64,000 nucleotides of DNA from the NCBI GenBank assembly GCA_039096225.1, contig JBBPEB010000005.1:939501-1003500 (forward strand), given 5' to 3'. Of this stretch, positions 1 through 11,154 are shown piece after piece. This DNA is from Blastocystis sp. Blastoise. Its lineage: Eukaryota > Sar > Bigyra > Opalinata > Blastocystidae. Position numbers and translations under genes: made by a program. Position 1 is the first letter of the stretch; the number at the start of each line of letters is the position of its first letter. The notes beneath the pieces are model-generated. The model saw only the letters and a program-made list of their open reading frames with translations. It did no database searches and was not told the DNA's origin.

Positions 1-761
1 TCTTCTTCTGTCCATTTCCTTTTCTTTACCATCTTATAGACATTCTGTTTACTACCACAATCAGGATTTGTCCATATCGTTAAATCATCACTACCTTGTT
101 TTAACATAAAGAATTGATGTGGATCATTCATTAATTCTTCATCTGTAAGAATTTCATTTAGATTTGATGGCATAATCTTTAATTTATCTGGTAAGAATCC
201 AGGATCACGTTTTAAGATTTGACTATTAATAAAGAAATGAGATACTTGACTTAATATAGATTGATTGGTAACATCTGTATGACTTTGAAGACATATAATA
301 GCATTCTGTTTATAATGACGACCTTTAGATAATATAGATACAATCAATTGTTTGGTTTGTCTAGATAATGGATAGATATCATCCAATACAATAAAATTAT
401 GTTCTGGTAATTTATATGTATTGACTAATTCATCAACAGTTTTAATCTTTTTAAATTTATCATCTACAGAATCATACCATTTATAATCAATTCCAGCATG
501 CTCACAAATATCTTGAAAGGATGTATAACATTCATTCTTATTGGATGCATCAGGACAAATTACTGTGACTTGTTTATATTTATTTTTAAGATCCATAGAA
601 CATAAGAGGTTCACAGTTAAGAAAGATTTACCTGAGAATGTTCTTGCAATAATCAATATGAATTTTGATTCATATGTTTTATGATGGGATTTTCCATATT
701 TAAATTCTAAGACTCCACATCCTTTACGTGTTTCTTTTAATGGATTTATTTTATTCACCAT
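1..761 (-). CDS. A32/HerA-type DNA packaging ATPase (element A, 3' part missing)
   Basis: Runs from ATG at 761 to the window edge, covering roughly the first 250 of the 345 residues of the element B copy. The Walker A-like motif (RTFSGKS) and the Walker B stretch (FIVLDD) are inside the window. The role inferred from the family is pumping viral DNA into the capsid. It is the last gene of a minus-strand block that follows the capsid genes. The truncation is due to the window, not to a visible mutation. Confidence 0.8.
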   Translation of the reverse strand, partial: MVNKINPLKETRKGCGVLEFKYGKSHHKTYESKFILIIARTFSGKSFLTVNLLCSMDLKNKYKQVTVICPDASNKNECYTSFQDICEHAGIDYKWYDSVDDKFKKIKTVDELVNTYKLPEHNFIVLDDIYPLSRQTKQLIVSILSKGRHYKQNAIICLQSHTDVTNQSILSQVSHFFINSQILKRDPGFLPDKLKIMPSNLNEILTDEELMNDPHQFFMLKQGSDDLTIWTNPDCGSKQNVYKMVKKRKWTEE

Positions 762-829
762 TTTTATATGATTTTAATCAACAAAACAAAAATAATTAAT
801 GATAAGTTAAAGATAAATAAATGATTTTA

Positions 830-1501
830 TTAAGATGCAGTAAAGTATATATAAAGATTTGTATTTGATAAATCAATTGGATTATTTAATTGATCATATA
901 TTTCCCATTGGATATCTGTATATTTACCATCAATACATGGAATAGATAAATCACTTAAAGCAAATGTATTATCAAATCCTTGTTTAGCATATAAAGGAAT
1001 AGAAATTAAATCATTATCTTTATTAATAATATCACAATACACACGTAACATATAGATCTTATACCATGAAATATTATTGGATATATATTCATCAGTAAAT
1101 ACGATTGTATCACCCGGACTAAAGTATGGTGATTTAATGCCTAAGTATTTAAATAGTCCAGAACTAAGACCACATTCAAACCAATGATTTGATTTAAAAG
1201 TTTTAGTTTCTTTATTATAGCTGAAACCATAAGGTTCTCCTTCAACATAGGATTTCATTTTTTTTCCAATTTCATATAATTGATCTAAAAAATCTTCTAA
1301 AGTATAATTTCCAGCTGGAAATGTATATCTACCAGCATTATCATAAAACTGAATATTGAATTCAGGAATATTAATGATATCACTTGTATTCACTAATGTA
1401 TTGATATGAGTTATATTTTTACCTACTAAATCCAAAGTATAATTGAATTGTTCATGACAGATTTGACTTGTAATTTTACTTAGATGAGATATTGATGTCA
1501 T
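830..1501 (-). CDS. Capsid-associated protein, 223 aa (element A)
   Basis: Counterpart of 54709-55380 in element B, the same length with about ten substitutions, mostly between residues 50 and 130. It keeps the module with a FPAGNYT motif followed by LFKYLG that also occurs in the large 811-aa protein. It lies between the second capsid-like gene and the ATPase. No catalytic motif is seen. A minor capsid (penton-like or cement) role is inferred from position and the shared module only. Confidence 0.6.
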   Translation of the reverse strand: MTSISHLSKITSQICHEQFNYTLDLVGKNITHINTLVNTSDIINIPEFNIQFYDNAGRYTFPAGNYTLEDFLDQLYEIGKKMKSYVEGEPYGFSYNKETKTFKSNHWFECGLSSGLFKYLGIKSPYFSPGDTIVFTDEYISNNISWYKIYMLRVYCDIINKDNDLISIPLYAKQGFDNTFALSDLSIPCIDGKYTDIQWEIYDQLNNPIDLSNTNLYIYFTAS

Positions 1502-1598
1502 TTTTTATTAAATAAATTAATTATGTATTGATAAACAAAACAATATTTTTAAGATTAATATAAAGTTGATACAAATAAGAAAATATTATATAATTAAA

Positions 1599-2822
1599 TT
1601 AATTGGTTGCACCATCTCTAACAAATTTAACAAATATAAAATGAGCATATAAAGTATAAGTACCACTAGTAATATTTGCACCATTATATTCAGTTAATAA
1701 GGAGATATTAACTTCACAACCACTACGAGTATTGACATCAACAACACTTGAAATAGGGAATATATAAATAGGTTGTTCATACCACTTTTCACCATTCAAA
1801 GGAGATTGAGGATGACTATTACATCTCCAAGTATTATAAAGCATAGCATTAGGAATAATTTGTGATGGATTCGTTGTTTTATATGTAGTAGGGAAATCCG
1901 TCTTAGGTAAGATATTTTGACCACCAATTTGGAATTGACACATCTTCAATAATTCAGTCTTAATAGGAATCATACTCTTCTCTTGAGTTGTAAAATATAG
2001 CATACAGTAATCAGGTACGAAAACAACACTTCTATTGGATAAGAATTGTTGTGGAGTTGGTTTACCTGCTGTTGTGAATGTTTCTGAATAAACAGGTGTA
2101 GTAAATGCAGATATTTGACAATTATTAGGAATACATTTAATTAAAGCACGTGGATCATTACCAAAATTAATATCATAAATTTGTTGAAGATGAATATAAA
2201 CACGATCAAAAGTTAATGCAGTGATTTTAGTCGTACCTGTAAATAGATTCTTTAAATAATTTGTAACGAATTGCATCTTCAAAGATTTTACTTTAATAGC
2301 ACAATCAAATGTACCAAGACCAGTAATAAGAGATAAAGGAATAATAACTTGAGCTTTAGTAGAACTTTGCATTCCAGAAATACTACTTAATGTTGTATTA
2401 TATAAGCATTCTGTCATACTATACATAGATTTATCAATTTCATCTTTACTTAATTCTTTAATAGTAACAAATTTTCTTGCTTTACTGGATTCAATAGAAG
2501 ATTCAGAATAATTAATAAGAATATCTTGACCCGTAGGAGATACAAACGTAAGATCTGTAGTAATTTTATCAATAATACTATAGATATTAGAATGTTGTAC
2601 AACAGAACTAGTTGTAGCTGCATTTGTTGTAATATTGAAATTCAGTTCTAAGAATGAATTACTGAAATCAATAAAAGGACTATCCACTGAATTATATAAG
2701 AATTCAAATGGATAAGGTTGATTTAATAAATCTTGACTTGTAGAAACTAGAATAGGAATTTGTACAGGTTTAATAGTTTGATTTGCCTTTGAAGGTAAGA
2801 ATTGTCTTGGGAATCCTTCCAT
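1599..2822 (-). CDS. Capsid-like protein, 407 aa (element A)
   Basis: Counterpart of 53385-54608. The two copies are identical over long stretches but differ in discrete clusters, around residues 65-75, 145-160, 200-210, 245-260 and the last 30 residues. This is the pattern expected of exposed loops on a jelly-roll scaffold. Both copies are 407 residues because the indels compensate. The start is ATG at 2822 in an AT-rich leader. Confidence 0.55.
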   Translation of the reverse strand: MEGFPRQFLPSKANQTIKPVQIPILVSTSQDLLNQPYPFEFLYNSVDSPFIDFSNSFLELNFNITTNAATTSSVVQHSNIYSIIDKITTDLTFVSPTGQDILINYSESSIESSKARKFVTIKELSKDEIDKSMYSMTECLYNTTLSSISGMQSSTKAQVIIPLSLITGLGTFDCAIKVKSLKMQFVTNYLKNLFTGTTKITALTFDRVYIHLQQIYDINFGNDPRALIKCIPNNCQISAFTTPVYSETFTTAGKPTPQQFLSNRSVVFVPDYCMLYFTTQEKSMIPIKTELLKMCQFQIGGQNILPKTDFPTTYKTTNPSQIIPNAMLYNTWRCNSHPQSPLNGEKWYEQPIYIFPISSVVDVNTRSGCEVNISLLTEYNGANITSGTYTLYAHFIFVKFVRDGATN

Positions 2823-2992
2823 TTTAATAATTATTGTTTATGTATTTTTTAAATAAAAAATAAAATAATAATGATATTTTATAATTATAAAATTATTTGA
2901 AATTCATAACAAAACAAATGATTGGAATATAGAATAGAATAGAATTAATTAAACAAGTTAACGTTAAGAATAGTAAGTAAGAAATATTAAAT

Positions 2993-4465
2993 TTAAATAT
3001 CACGTACACTACGTACAGCAATCATATGTAATGTATAAGGATGCTTCTCATTTAGTTCAGTATTAATATGTTTATAAATACCAGCATGAGAAGCAACGGC
3101 ATAAGAAGCACCAGTGTCAGGTGTCCATATTTTAGTAGTTTCATTATATGTACATGTATATCCATCAGGAACAGTGGATGAATCAGCATGACCATATTCA
3201 ATATCATGGACATCTAGATTACAATCAAAATTCATTTCTATACCACTATCTGATTGGATATTCATTAATGCTTTAGTTGGAATAATATAAATAGGATGTT
3301 TAATCCATTCATCATATTTAAGAATAGTTTCAGGATTTGAATTATCAGCCCATAAACAATATAGATTTTTATTAGGACAAGATAAACTAGCAGTTTCTTC
3401 ATTATTGAAGACATGACCTTTAGTAGTAAGATTATGATAATACATTTGAGTAGGGAATTCAGTTTGAGGGAACATTTGAACATCACCAATCAAACAACTT
3501 TGATATTTAGGCCATACAGATGGACTAGCTACATTACTAATAGTTGTTGAACTATACCCATTTGTAAACCAGTATAATATATATTCAGGTATAAATGGTA
3601 AAGCTCTATTGATATTGAAATGATCACTAGTTATTCTTGTATTTTGATAATCGACTTGAATACATGTAGGTATAGTTTTATATAATTCATTCGTTTGGAA
3701 TTGAATATCTTTATAAGTCATTAAATTCATAGTAGCTGATTCCAATTCAAATGTCTTAAACCATTTTTCATCAGTTAGATGTAACCATTGTGTTGATAAT
3801 TTAGCACCACCATTCTTGAAATAAATACTCATATTATTATCAATTAAGGATTCAATTGTACTCGTTCTAAATAACATATTGAAATGTTTAGTTAATATTA
3901 ATGAATCTCCATCAACACCTAAACCACTAATGAGATATAAAGGAATAGCAATATGAATAGATTCATTTGGATGTGCACGTATATAACGAATAGAATTCAA
4001 TTCATAAGTATCTGCAGATAAATCTTCACCATACATAGATTTTTCTAAATCATTCTTACTGATATCTTTTAATAAAATCATTTTACGACCACGTGAAGCA
4101 TGTGTACAGTTTTCTTCATATTTCAAAGCACGATCAGATCCATCAGGTAAAGTATAAACCATTTCAACATCAGTGGAATCAATAATAGAATAAATATTAG
4201 CTTTTTGAACTAATTGATCCAAGAAATATTGACATAATTGATCATAGGTGAAACTAACAGAAGTACCTGTTTCATCTAAATAAACAGAAACTGGTCCAGC
4301 TTTATCTGTGACAGTTGCCTTGACAGTAAGATCCAAATAGGATTGATTGAAATTGATATAAGTGTTATCCACATTAGTCCAATGATATTGAAAGATATAA
4401 GGACTTGATAGAATATCAGTATCACTTTGAATAGGAATATTATCTTTAATTCTTAAGATTCTCAT
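2993..4465 (-). CDS. Capsid-like protein, 490 aa (element A)
   Basis: Counterpart of the 497-aa protein at 51712-53205. The length difference lies in one C-terminal loop, around residues 435-460, where the two copies are almost unrelated although the flanks align. It is paralogous to the 407-aa neighbour (shared 'NIYSIID', 'GLG' and 'PIYI.P' blocks). It starts 73 bp from the divergent 811-aa gene, so the two genes share a short promoter region of almost pure A/T. Confidence 0.55.
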   Translation of the reverse strand: MRILRIKDNIPIQSDTDILSSPYIFQYHWTNVDNTYINFNQSYLDLTVKATVTDKAGPVSVYLDETGTSVSFTYDQLCQYFLDQLVQKANIYSIIDSTDVEMVYTLPDGSDRALKYEENCTHASRGRKMILLKDISKNDLEKSMYGEDLSADTYELNSIRYIRAHPNESIHIAIPLYLISGLGVDGDSLILTKHFNMLFRTSTIESLIDNNMSIYFKNGGAKLSTQWLHLTDEKWFKTFELESATMNLMTYKDIQFQTNELYKTIPTCIQVDYQNTRITSDHFNINRALPFIPEYILYWFTNGYSSTTISNVASPSVWPKYQSCLIGDVQMFPQTEFPTQMYYHNLTTKGHVFNNEETASLSCPNKNLYCLWADNSNPETILKYDEWIKHPIYIIPTKALMNIQSDSGIEMNFDCNLDVHDIEYGHADSSTVPDGYTCTYNETTKIWTPDTGASYAVASHAGIYKHINTELNEKHPYTLHMIAVRSVRDI

Positions 4466-4538
4466 TTTTTTTAAATAAAAAAATATTAATAAATAAAATA
4501 AAATTAATATAAATTATTATTTAATAAATTAGAAAAAT

Positions 4539-6702
4539 ATGGAACTTGATGATGATAATTATGAAGAACAGACTTCATTAGAAGAGAAGGATACTCGTAT
4601 TAAAACACATGTAGTCCCTATTGATGTTCGTTGTATTGATAATCAATTCAATATACATTTATCGAATTCTATTGATATCACTAAAAATATCATTTCTTAT
4701 ATTGATCTTAATTTAATTGGTAGTGAAAGTGTGCCTCTATTTGATACTTTCACAAAAACACAAATATTCAAATATATAAATACTCGTGTCAATGGTAATG
4801 AACAAATTCAAACAATTACTTTAGATCAGAAAAATTATTCTATTCCTCAATTATTAGAACTATGTCATTTTGATATATGTGATAGACCAGTAATAAAAGA
4901 TTCTCCTGATATTGATCCCACTGTCAAAATTAATGAATCCCCTACAATAACCATTGATAGAGATGATTGGTATTGTGAAATTACAATTTATAATAAAAGA
5001 CGTGGTTTTTACTTTCCAAAAGGTACTTATACGGATATAGAGTTTTGGTGGATAGCTGTATGTTGTGTATCAGCTAAATGGGGTGATAAATTTAATCGTT
5101 TAATGATGAAATATGATGATGATACTATAACCATATATCGACCTCAATTAGCTTCTTATAATGTTCCTGTTACATCAACAGGAATCTATGAATTGAATGA
5201 ATTCTTTACTGATGGTGTGAGTGATCATTCAAGTTATATTGTTCCAACACAAGGTTCTAATGGAATTATGAAATGTGTATTAGCTGATGAACATAAATTT
5301 TATTTCCAATGGTCAAGTAATAATATACTCAGTTTAGAAAAACAATTATTCACTGGCTTATTTGAAGATTCAGAAACATTGACATATACTTCACTTCAAG
5401 AGGAAATTACATTAAATAGAATTAAAAGAACAGTCTTTGTGGAAGATGGATATAATACAATGATTGTTCGACAATTGAGTGGTTATGATGGTGTTCATGA
5501 AACTACATTCACTGTTCCTCCTGGAAATTACACAGAAAACAAATTCTATGAATTATTAGAAAGTTCAATCAATAATACAATTTATACGGATTATTTAAGT
5601 ATATCCAAAGATGCTCAGACTATGGACAATAAGGATGGATATATAATATATTTATCTTGTAAAGGTACTGATTCTACGTCATTCACATTTACAGCTACAG
5701 ATATAGAACATTCATTATTTAAGTATCGTGGTGCTCTACATAATATACGTCCTGATCTGGTTTATGATGAACAAGGATGTTTTGCTTGGTATACTTCTTA
5801 TGGTAAACAATTATTACCAGATACACCTGTTGATTTGAATACATTAGATTTAGATGGTAATTATAAGTGTTATACTGATAGTTATCATATAGATTTCTCT
5901 CAAGCTCAAGAATTAGGTGAAATCTTAGGTTATAATAAATTAGGTCATGATGAAATTATTAATTATGGTGTTCATAATATTGATAGTAGTCGTCCAAAAG
6001 GAATGTTAATAGCTCAATCGAATATAGTAGATAATAGTCAGAATTCTTTATATTCATTTAATGTGAATAATTATAAAGGCAATAATGAATTTCATGATAT
6101 TATGAATATTAATGTGTCTCCTTATTTGAATACAATACAAGATATTACAATACGATATACTGATAAAAATAAACAATATGTGAATTTCAATAATAATTGT
6201 ATTTTAAGAGGATTTTTAGAATTCTCAGATACAGTCGATACGATTCAACCTAGTGAAACCATTAAGAAATTATGTTTGAATTGTTTAACAGCAGACACAC
6301 AATTCTATGCTGAATATCCTACATTGAATATCCAGAATAAGATCTTAAAAGATATTATTATTCAGAATGATACTGATACGATCCAAACAAATGCATCTAA
6401 ATTATGTACTGGATATATAAATGGATCATATTATCCTACATTTAGTTTTCCTTTATCTGATAAATATGTTACTTATAGTAATATAAATTCTCCAATCACA
6501 ATTGATCATCATATAGATTTAAGATTTGATGAATTATTCAAAGGAAATATCATTTGTAATATATGTGAACCGAATGGTAGTGATATACGTTTCAAAGCTT
6601 ATGATGAAGTATATTGTGATTTTAGTACAAGTAAGAATTTAATTTATGAATTGAAGAAAACCAATGTCTATGGATATCAATATTTAACGAATATACAAAT
6701 TA
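4539..6702 (+). pseudogene. 811-aa capsid-associated protein gene, 5' part, split by Helitron (element A)
   Basis: First 2164 nt of a gene whose remaining 272 nt lie at 13092-13363. Together these equal the 2436 nt of the intact element B gene (49187-51622), so the Helitron added no net duplication and no deletion. Read through, the ORF runs about 20 codons into the Helitron hairpin and stops at 6761. Relative to B, most substitutions fall in the first two thirds; beyond about position 5900 the copies are nearly identical. No frameshift other than the insertion is seen. Confidence 0.85.
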
Positions 6703-6749
6703 CTAGGGTCACGCCGCAGGTCCGGGGCCTAACGGCACCGGACCGCGGC
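6703..6749 (-). other. Helitron 3' terminus: CTAG plus hairpin
   Basis: GGTCCGG (6719-6725) pairs with CCGGACC (6738-6744) around a 12-nt loop, and GCCGC (6713-6717) pairs with GCGGC (6745-6749), with A6718 bulged. It is a GC-rich island in AT-rich DNA and is repeated exactly at 28994-29040. Rolling-circle elements use such hairpins as termination signals. Confidence 0.85.
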
Positions 6750-6910
6750 TGCAATGAATAATAAGTGTTTTGTTTTTATTCACTTTCTTTCCTTATTATC
6801 TACTATATATTATATAATATATATTATTTATTAAATATTATCTATAATATGTTACTTATTATCTATAATATGTTACTTATTATATATTATATATATTATT
6901 TTATTAACAC

Positions 6911-6980
6911 TTCTTATACTCTATATGGAGAGTTACAATCATATATTGATTGTAATCAGGTTCAATTCCTGATATAAGAA
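6911..6980 (+). ncRNA. tRNA-like cloverleaf inside Helitron (copy 1, first)
   Basis: The acceptor-like stem TTCTTAT (6911-6917) pairs with ATAAGAA (6974-6980). A D-like arm uses ACTCT/AGAGT. A 9-bp 'anticodon' stem spans 6933-6955 with a 5-nt loop. The canonical T arm is TCAGG-TTCAATT-CCTGA (6956-6972), containing a GGTTCAATTCC B box. The over-long anticodon stem and short loop argue against a working tRNA. A tRNA-derived element is more likely. Confidence 0.5.
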
Positions 6981-6983
6981 TTA

Positions 6984-8430
6984 AAATTTACTTTTGAATA
7001 GTATCTGAAAAACTAAAAACAATACTATAAAAAAAATAAGAAATCGTTTTTGAATCATTATATTTGTTATTTATTATTTTAAAAATATATTTTGTATTTA
7101 TAAATAGTTGAGTTACTGCTTTAATTATTATGGAGTTTCTAAAGCTAATAAATTTAGAAATGGGTCACAATGTTAAGTATTGAAAGTCATTATTATGTAA
7201 AATCATTTTAAATAGATTATAATAAGGTAGTTTACACTTTCTTTAACCATTTCATAAAACTAAAACGAATCTAACACAACAAAGTCAACATTCATTTTCA
7301 CTTTAACGACTTAAACACATAGTTTTAGAATTAATATTAATAAAGTCACTCTAAAAAGCATTTCTATACATAAAAGTGTCAACAATATCGCTTGTAAAGA
7401 GACTTCACCATTTTGATATCCAGTGTATCAAAATAGTTTTAGACATAACTTTCACATAGTATAGATCTCATTATTTCATATATTACTTATAGTTGAATGT
7501 CTTGAATCTCTGACCTAAAGACCCTTTTTTATACATTTTGAAAAGTTAACACACTTATAGTTAATTTAAAAAGCTTATATTTTAACACTATGCTCAACAT
7601 AACTCTATCAATACATTAGCTACCATTTTGACACTCTTTATAAACATTTTTCATTTGGTCATACACTTTGTCAAGAGTATTTTTGTCCCTCCTTTTAATA
7701 TAATTCAGACTATAAATAATAGTTTGATAAATAAAATGTTTTATATTGAATCTCGTCCTTTGGATAATTCATTTCTACATTTTAAAAAAATAATCCCTTT
7801 AAACTTGTTTTTAAAAGTCAAAATTTTCATAGTATAACAAAAACACAATTTTAAAAGAATAGACTTACTCTTTAAAATTTCTGAACAACTCAAACGCATT
7901 CTTAATTCACTTGTCAAAAATGAAATTCTCTTATTTTTTAATATGTTGTAGAGTACATGTTGTTCTATATTAAACAATTTCTATAATTTTAAATCTCTTA
8001 ATTTAATAACCTATTTTTTCACATTTCTTATTGCTTAAAATTTTACACATAATTAAATATATAAATGAAAGTGGAGAATACAAAACTTAATAATAACTCA
8101 ATCATTGATGTAATTATATCGCTAGTCTATATCAGATTAGGTGATAAATGAATGTTATTATAAATTAAAACAATATTAAGGACCACATACTAATAACATT
8201 AACTAATTTCAAAATTATCTTAATAGTAAGCACAATAAAAATTATAAAAAACGAACAAAACAAAAATAAATAAATAATACTAAGAAAACAGATAATAGAA
8301 AGATATTATCTGTGAAAAAAAAAAATAATAATAATAAACAAAGCAAAACAAAACAAAACAAAAATAAAATAATATGTTAAGTATGCCAACCAAATTAGAA
8401 GAACCTATAGAAATAAAAGATAAATATATA
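6984..8430. other. AT-rich Helitron interior, no gene seen
   Basis: About 1.4 kb of AT-rich DNA, closely matched in copy 2 (about 29232-30690) with scattered substitutions and small indels. Only short ORFs interrupted at different places in the two copies are present. I see no coding signal. Confidence 0.6.
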
Positions 8431-8435
8431 TATAT

Positions 8436-9660
8436 ATACCTTCAGCATTAAAGAACTATTTACACCATCACTATATAGATAAAATATATAGATATATATA
8501 TTAAAAGAAATATAAATATTTGTTATATATATATATATATATATATACCTTTAGATATATTTTTATTATTAAAATAAAAGCCAACATTAGGGTGATAAGA
8601 TCCCCTATTAGAAAAGACACCTATATATAATAAATAATAAAAAATATATAAACAATAAAAATATATATACCTTCTAAAGAAGGAACAGAAAAATAAGTAT
8701 CATATCATAACTGACTTGAAGAACCTATATATAATGATAAGATAATTAATAAATTAAAAAAAAAAAGAAAGGAAGAAATAAGTATATACCTTTCATTACC
8801 TATAATAGAAGACTCGATCAGAATAGAAGGACCTATATATAAATAATAAATAAAAATAAACTAAAATAAATTAAAAAAATAGACATACCTTAATTATTAA
8901 CACCTTCAGCAACCACACACACAACAATAAAAGAACCTATAAAGAAACAGTAATAGACAAATAATAAATAAAAAAATAATAATAATAAATGAATGACAAT
9001 ATATATATATACCTTTAATACCATAGGAACAGTCTATCTGATCACCAACAACATCAACAGCAGTATTGAAAGCATCAGAAGAACCTAAATATATATAAAA
9101 GTAAAAAAAGAAAAATAAATGAATGACAACATACCTTCAACACCACACAGACATCTATCATCAACACCACTGTCAACATGCACAGCAACTGAAGAACCTA
9201 TATATATATATAGAAATAATAAAAAAATAATAATAAAATATAAAAATAAATTAAATGATTGGCAACATACCTTCAATACAATAAGAAGAACCTACAATCA
9301 CATCATTAGAACCATTAGCATCATTTAAAACAACAGAAGAACCTATAAATAAATAAAATTAAAAAAATAAAAACAAATCATTGACAACATACCTTCACAG
9401 TTAGCATAGCAGGCAACACCACAGCCTCCGTATGATACAAATAACATAGAAGAACCTAAAATAATATAATAAATAATTTAAAAAAAAAAGAAATGGAAAA
9501 TATATACCTTTAAGACCATCAGAGCAAGTAATACCAAGACCAAGAACATACACAACTGGATCCTATTGAGTAGAAGAACCTGAAAGTTTTTGAGAAATGT
9601 ATATTTTTCCATCTACACACTTCGATCTTGACAGCATCATGCCTTCTGAGGCATCTTAGA
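8436..9660 (-). pseudogene. Intron-rich exon array with repeated Gly-Ser-Ser units (Helitron copy 1)
   Basis: On the minus strand, short exons of about 55-70 nt are separated by AT-rich segments that start GTATGT or GTATAT and end TAG. Each exon begins GTTCTTC (or a close variant), giving a Gly-Ser-Ser start when the preceding G is joined, so the introns are phase 1. The frame is open through several exons. It is stopped by TAG shortly after a possible ATG start near 9640, by TAA in the exon at 8890-8934 and by TGA in the exon near 8660. It looks like a decayed or captured gene built by exon duplication. I do not recognise the protein. Confidence 0.5.
9085..9507 (-). other. Four introns present here but exactly absent from Helitron copy 2
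   Basis: Introns at 9085-9134 (50 nt), 9198-9270 (73), 9343-9392 (50) and 9456-9507 (52), each GT...AG on the minus strand. In copy 2 the flanking exons join directly at 31453/31454, 31517/31518, 31587/31588 and 31650/31651. Three of the four share about 20 nt at the 5' splice site (GTATGTTG followed by a CAAT/CATT-like stretch), suggesting that they arose by duplication of an exon-intron unit. Confidence 0.8.
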
Positions 9661-10010
9661 TAATATTTTAATTATAAAAAATAAGTGTTTTCTCTTAATA
9701 TAAAAATTGTGTTTATATTTCCACTTTTAAAGAATAGGGTCTATTTTAAAAATATGCTTCTTAAAAATTAATAGAAATTAAAAAACCCTTGAATTTTCAT
9801 TGATTTATTTACAAAAGTAATAATTGGGTCATTTTCTATTAAAAATATTTAGGGTACCCAAAAAACATAGTTTTTTACATTTTTTAAATATTTTATTATA
9901 TTGATTGACTGAGTATGTTTTATTTATTTATTTGATATTGTTTAGTTATTATTATTATATTTATTTGTATATATTGATTTATTCATTTAAAATATTTCAT
10001 TTTCTATAGG

Positions 10011-10444
10011 ATTGTTTTGTATTTGTCTTCGTTATAGTGGTGAAGTGTTCTTGAAGTGGTCTTGGCTGTGTAAAATGGTTTATTTATGATCAGGTATATA
10101 AATATATTATTTATTTCTTAAGATCTGTTTTTCTTTTTGTTAATTCGTTTTTATTATTTATTATTTTTATTATCAATATTATTTATTTAGTCTTTACATA
10201 TAATTTATTCTATATATTATTAATAATTTTTATTCTATAGGAAAGAAACTTCAATGGATGTGTTGTGGTCTTCGTTGCTAAATATTTTCCTTCTTTAATC
10301 TGTCGTTCAAGGTTATTTTAAAGGTATATATTTATATTTTATTTATTATTTTTATTATTTATTGTTTACATTTTTTTTTATTATTTATTTATTTATTTAT
10401 TATTTATTTATTCATTTTTTTTATATGTTTATTTATTTATTAAT

Positions 10445-10475
<31 letters not shown>

Positions 10476-10535
10476 TTATTGTTTATTATTTATTTATTTA
10501 TTTATTTATTTATTATGTTTATTTATTATATATAG
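10011..10535 (+). other. Plus-strand exon-like segments in Helitron copy 1
   Basis: Segment 10011-10094 (84 nt) is bounded by TATAG upstream and GTATAT downstream. Segment 10241-10323 has the same borders. A third follows TATAG at 10535. Copy 2 has matching segments (32155-32238, 32384-32467), where the joined frame stays open. Copy 1 meets TGA at the end of the first segment. Transcription would diverge from the minus-strand array near 9650-10000. Confidence 0.4.
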
Positions 10536-10552
10536 GTTTAATATTCTTCTTA

Positions 10553-10991
10553 GTTTTTTTTTTCTTCTTTCTATCTTCGTTCTTCTTCCTTCTTACTTCT
10601 TCCTTCTTCCTCATCCTTCCTACTTACTTCATTCTTCCTTCCTTCTTCTTCCTTCTTCCTTCTTCATTCTTCCTTCTTCTTTCTGCCTTCTTTCTTTTCA
10701 TTCTTTACTTCTTCCTCCTTCTTCCTTCTTCTTCCTTCTTCCTTCATTCTTCGTACTTACTTCTTACTTCTCCCTTCTTCTTCACCTTGGTTCTTCATTC
10801 TTCTTCCTCCTTCCTTCTTCCTTCTTTCTTCTTTCTTCTTCCCCATCCTTGATTCTTCCTACTTCCTTCTTCCTCATCCTTCTTTCTTCCTTCTTCTTCA
10901 TCCTTCCTTCTTACTTCTTCATCCTTCCTTCTTAAACTTCCTCCTTCCTTCTTCCTTCTTCCTTCCTACTTCCTACTTCCTACTTCCTCCT

Positions 10992-10993
<2 letters not shown>
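10553..10993 (+). repeat. Polypyrimidine CTTCCTTC tract
   Basis: About 440 nt almost entirely C and T on the plus strand, built from CTTC and CTTCC units with rare A. Copy 2 has a longer tract (32735-33327). The long F/L/S-rich ORFs across it are artefacts of the repeat. Confidence 0.85.

Positions 10994-11061
<68 letters not shown>
10994..11061. repeat. (TA)n microsatellite
   Basis: An uninterrupted TA run of roughly 68 nt follows the polypyrimidine tract and is shorter in copy 2 (about 33328-33364). Confidence 0.9.
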
Positions 11062-11065
<4 letters not shown>

Positions 11066-11087
11066 ATTATTATTATTTATAAACTCC

Positions 11088-11154
11088 CTTTATGCTCTAG
11101 AAGGAGAGAAACAATCATTATAGATTGTTTTCAGGTTCAATTCCTGACATGAAG
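11088..11154 (+). ncRNA. tRNA-like cloverleaf inside Helitron (copy 1, second)
   Basis: CTTTAT (11088-11093) pairs with ATGAAG (11149-11154). The D-like arm is CTCT/AGAG, the anticodon-like stem is AAACAATC/GATTGTTT, and the T arm is TCAGG-TTCAATT-CCTGA (11131-11147). T-rich runs follow and could end a Pol III transcript. The same structure is at 33393-33459 in copy 2, where the acceptor and T arm are intact. Confidence 0.5.
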
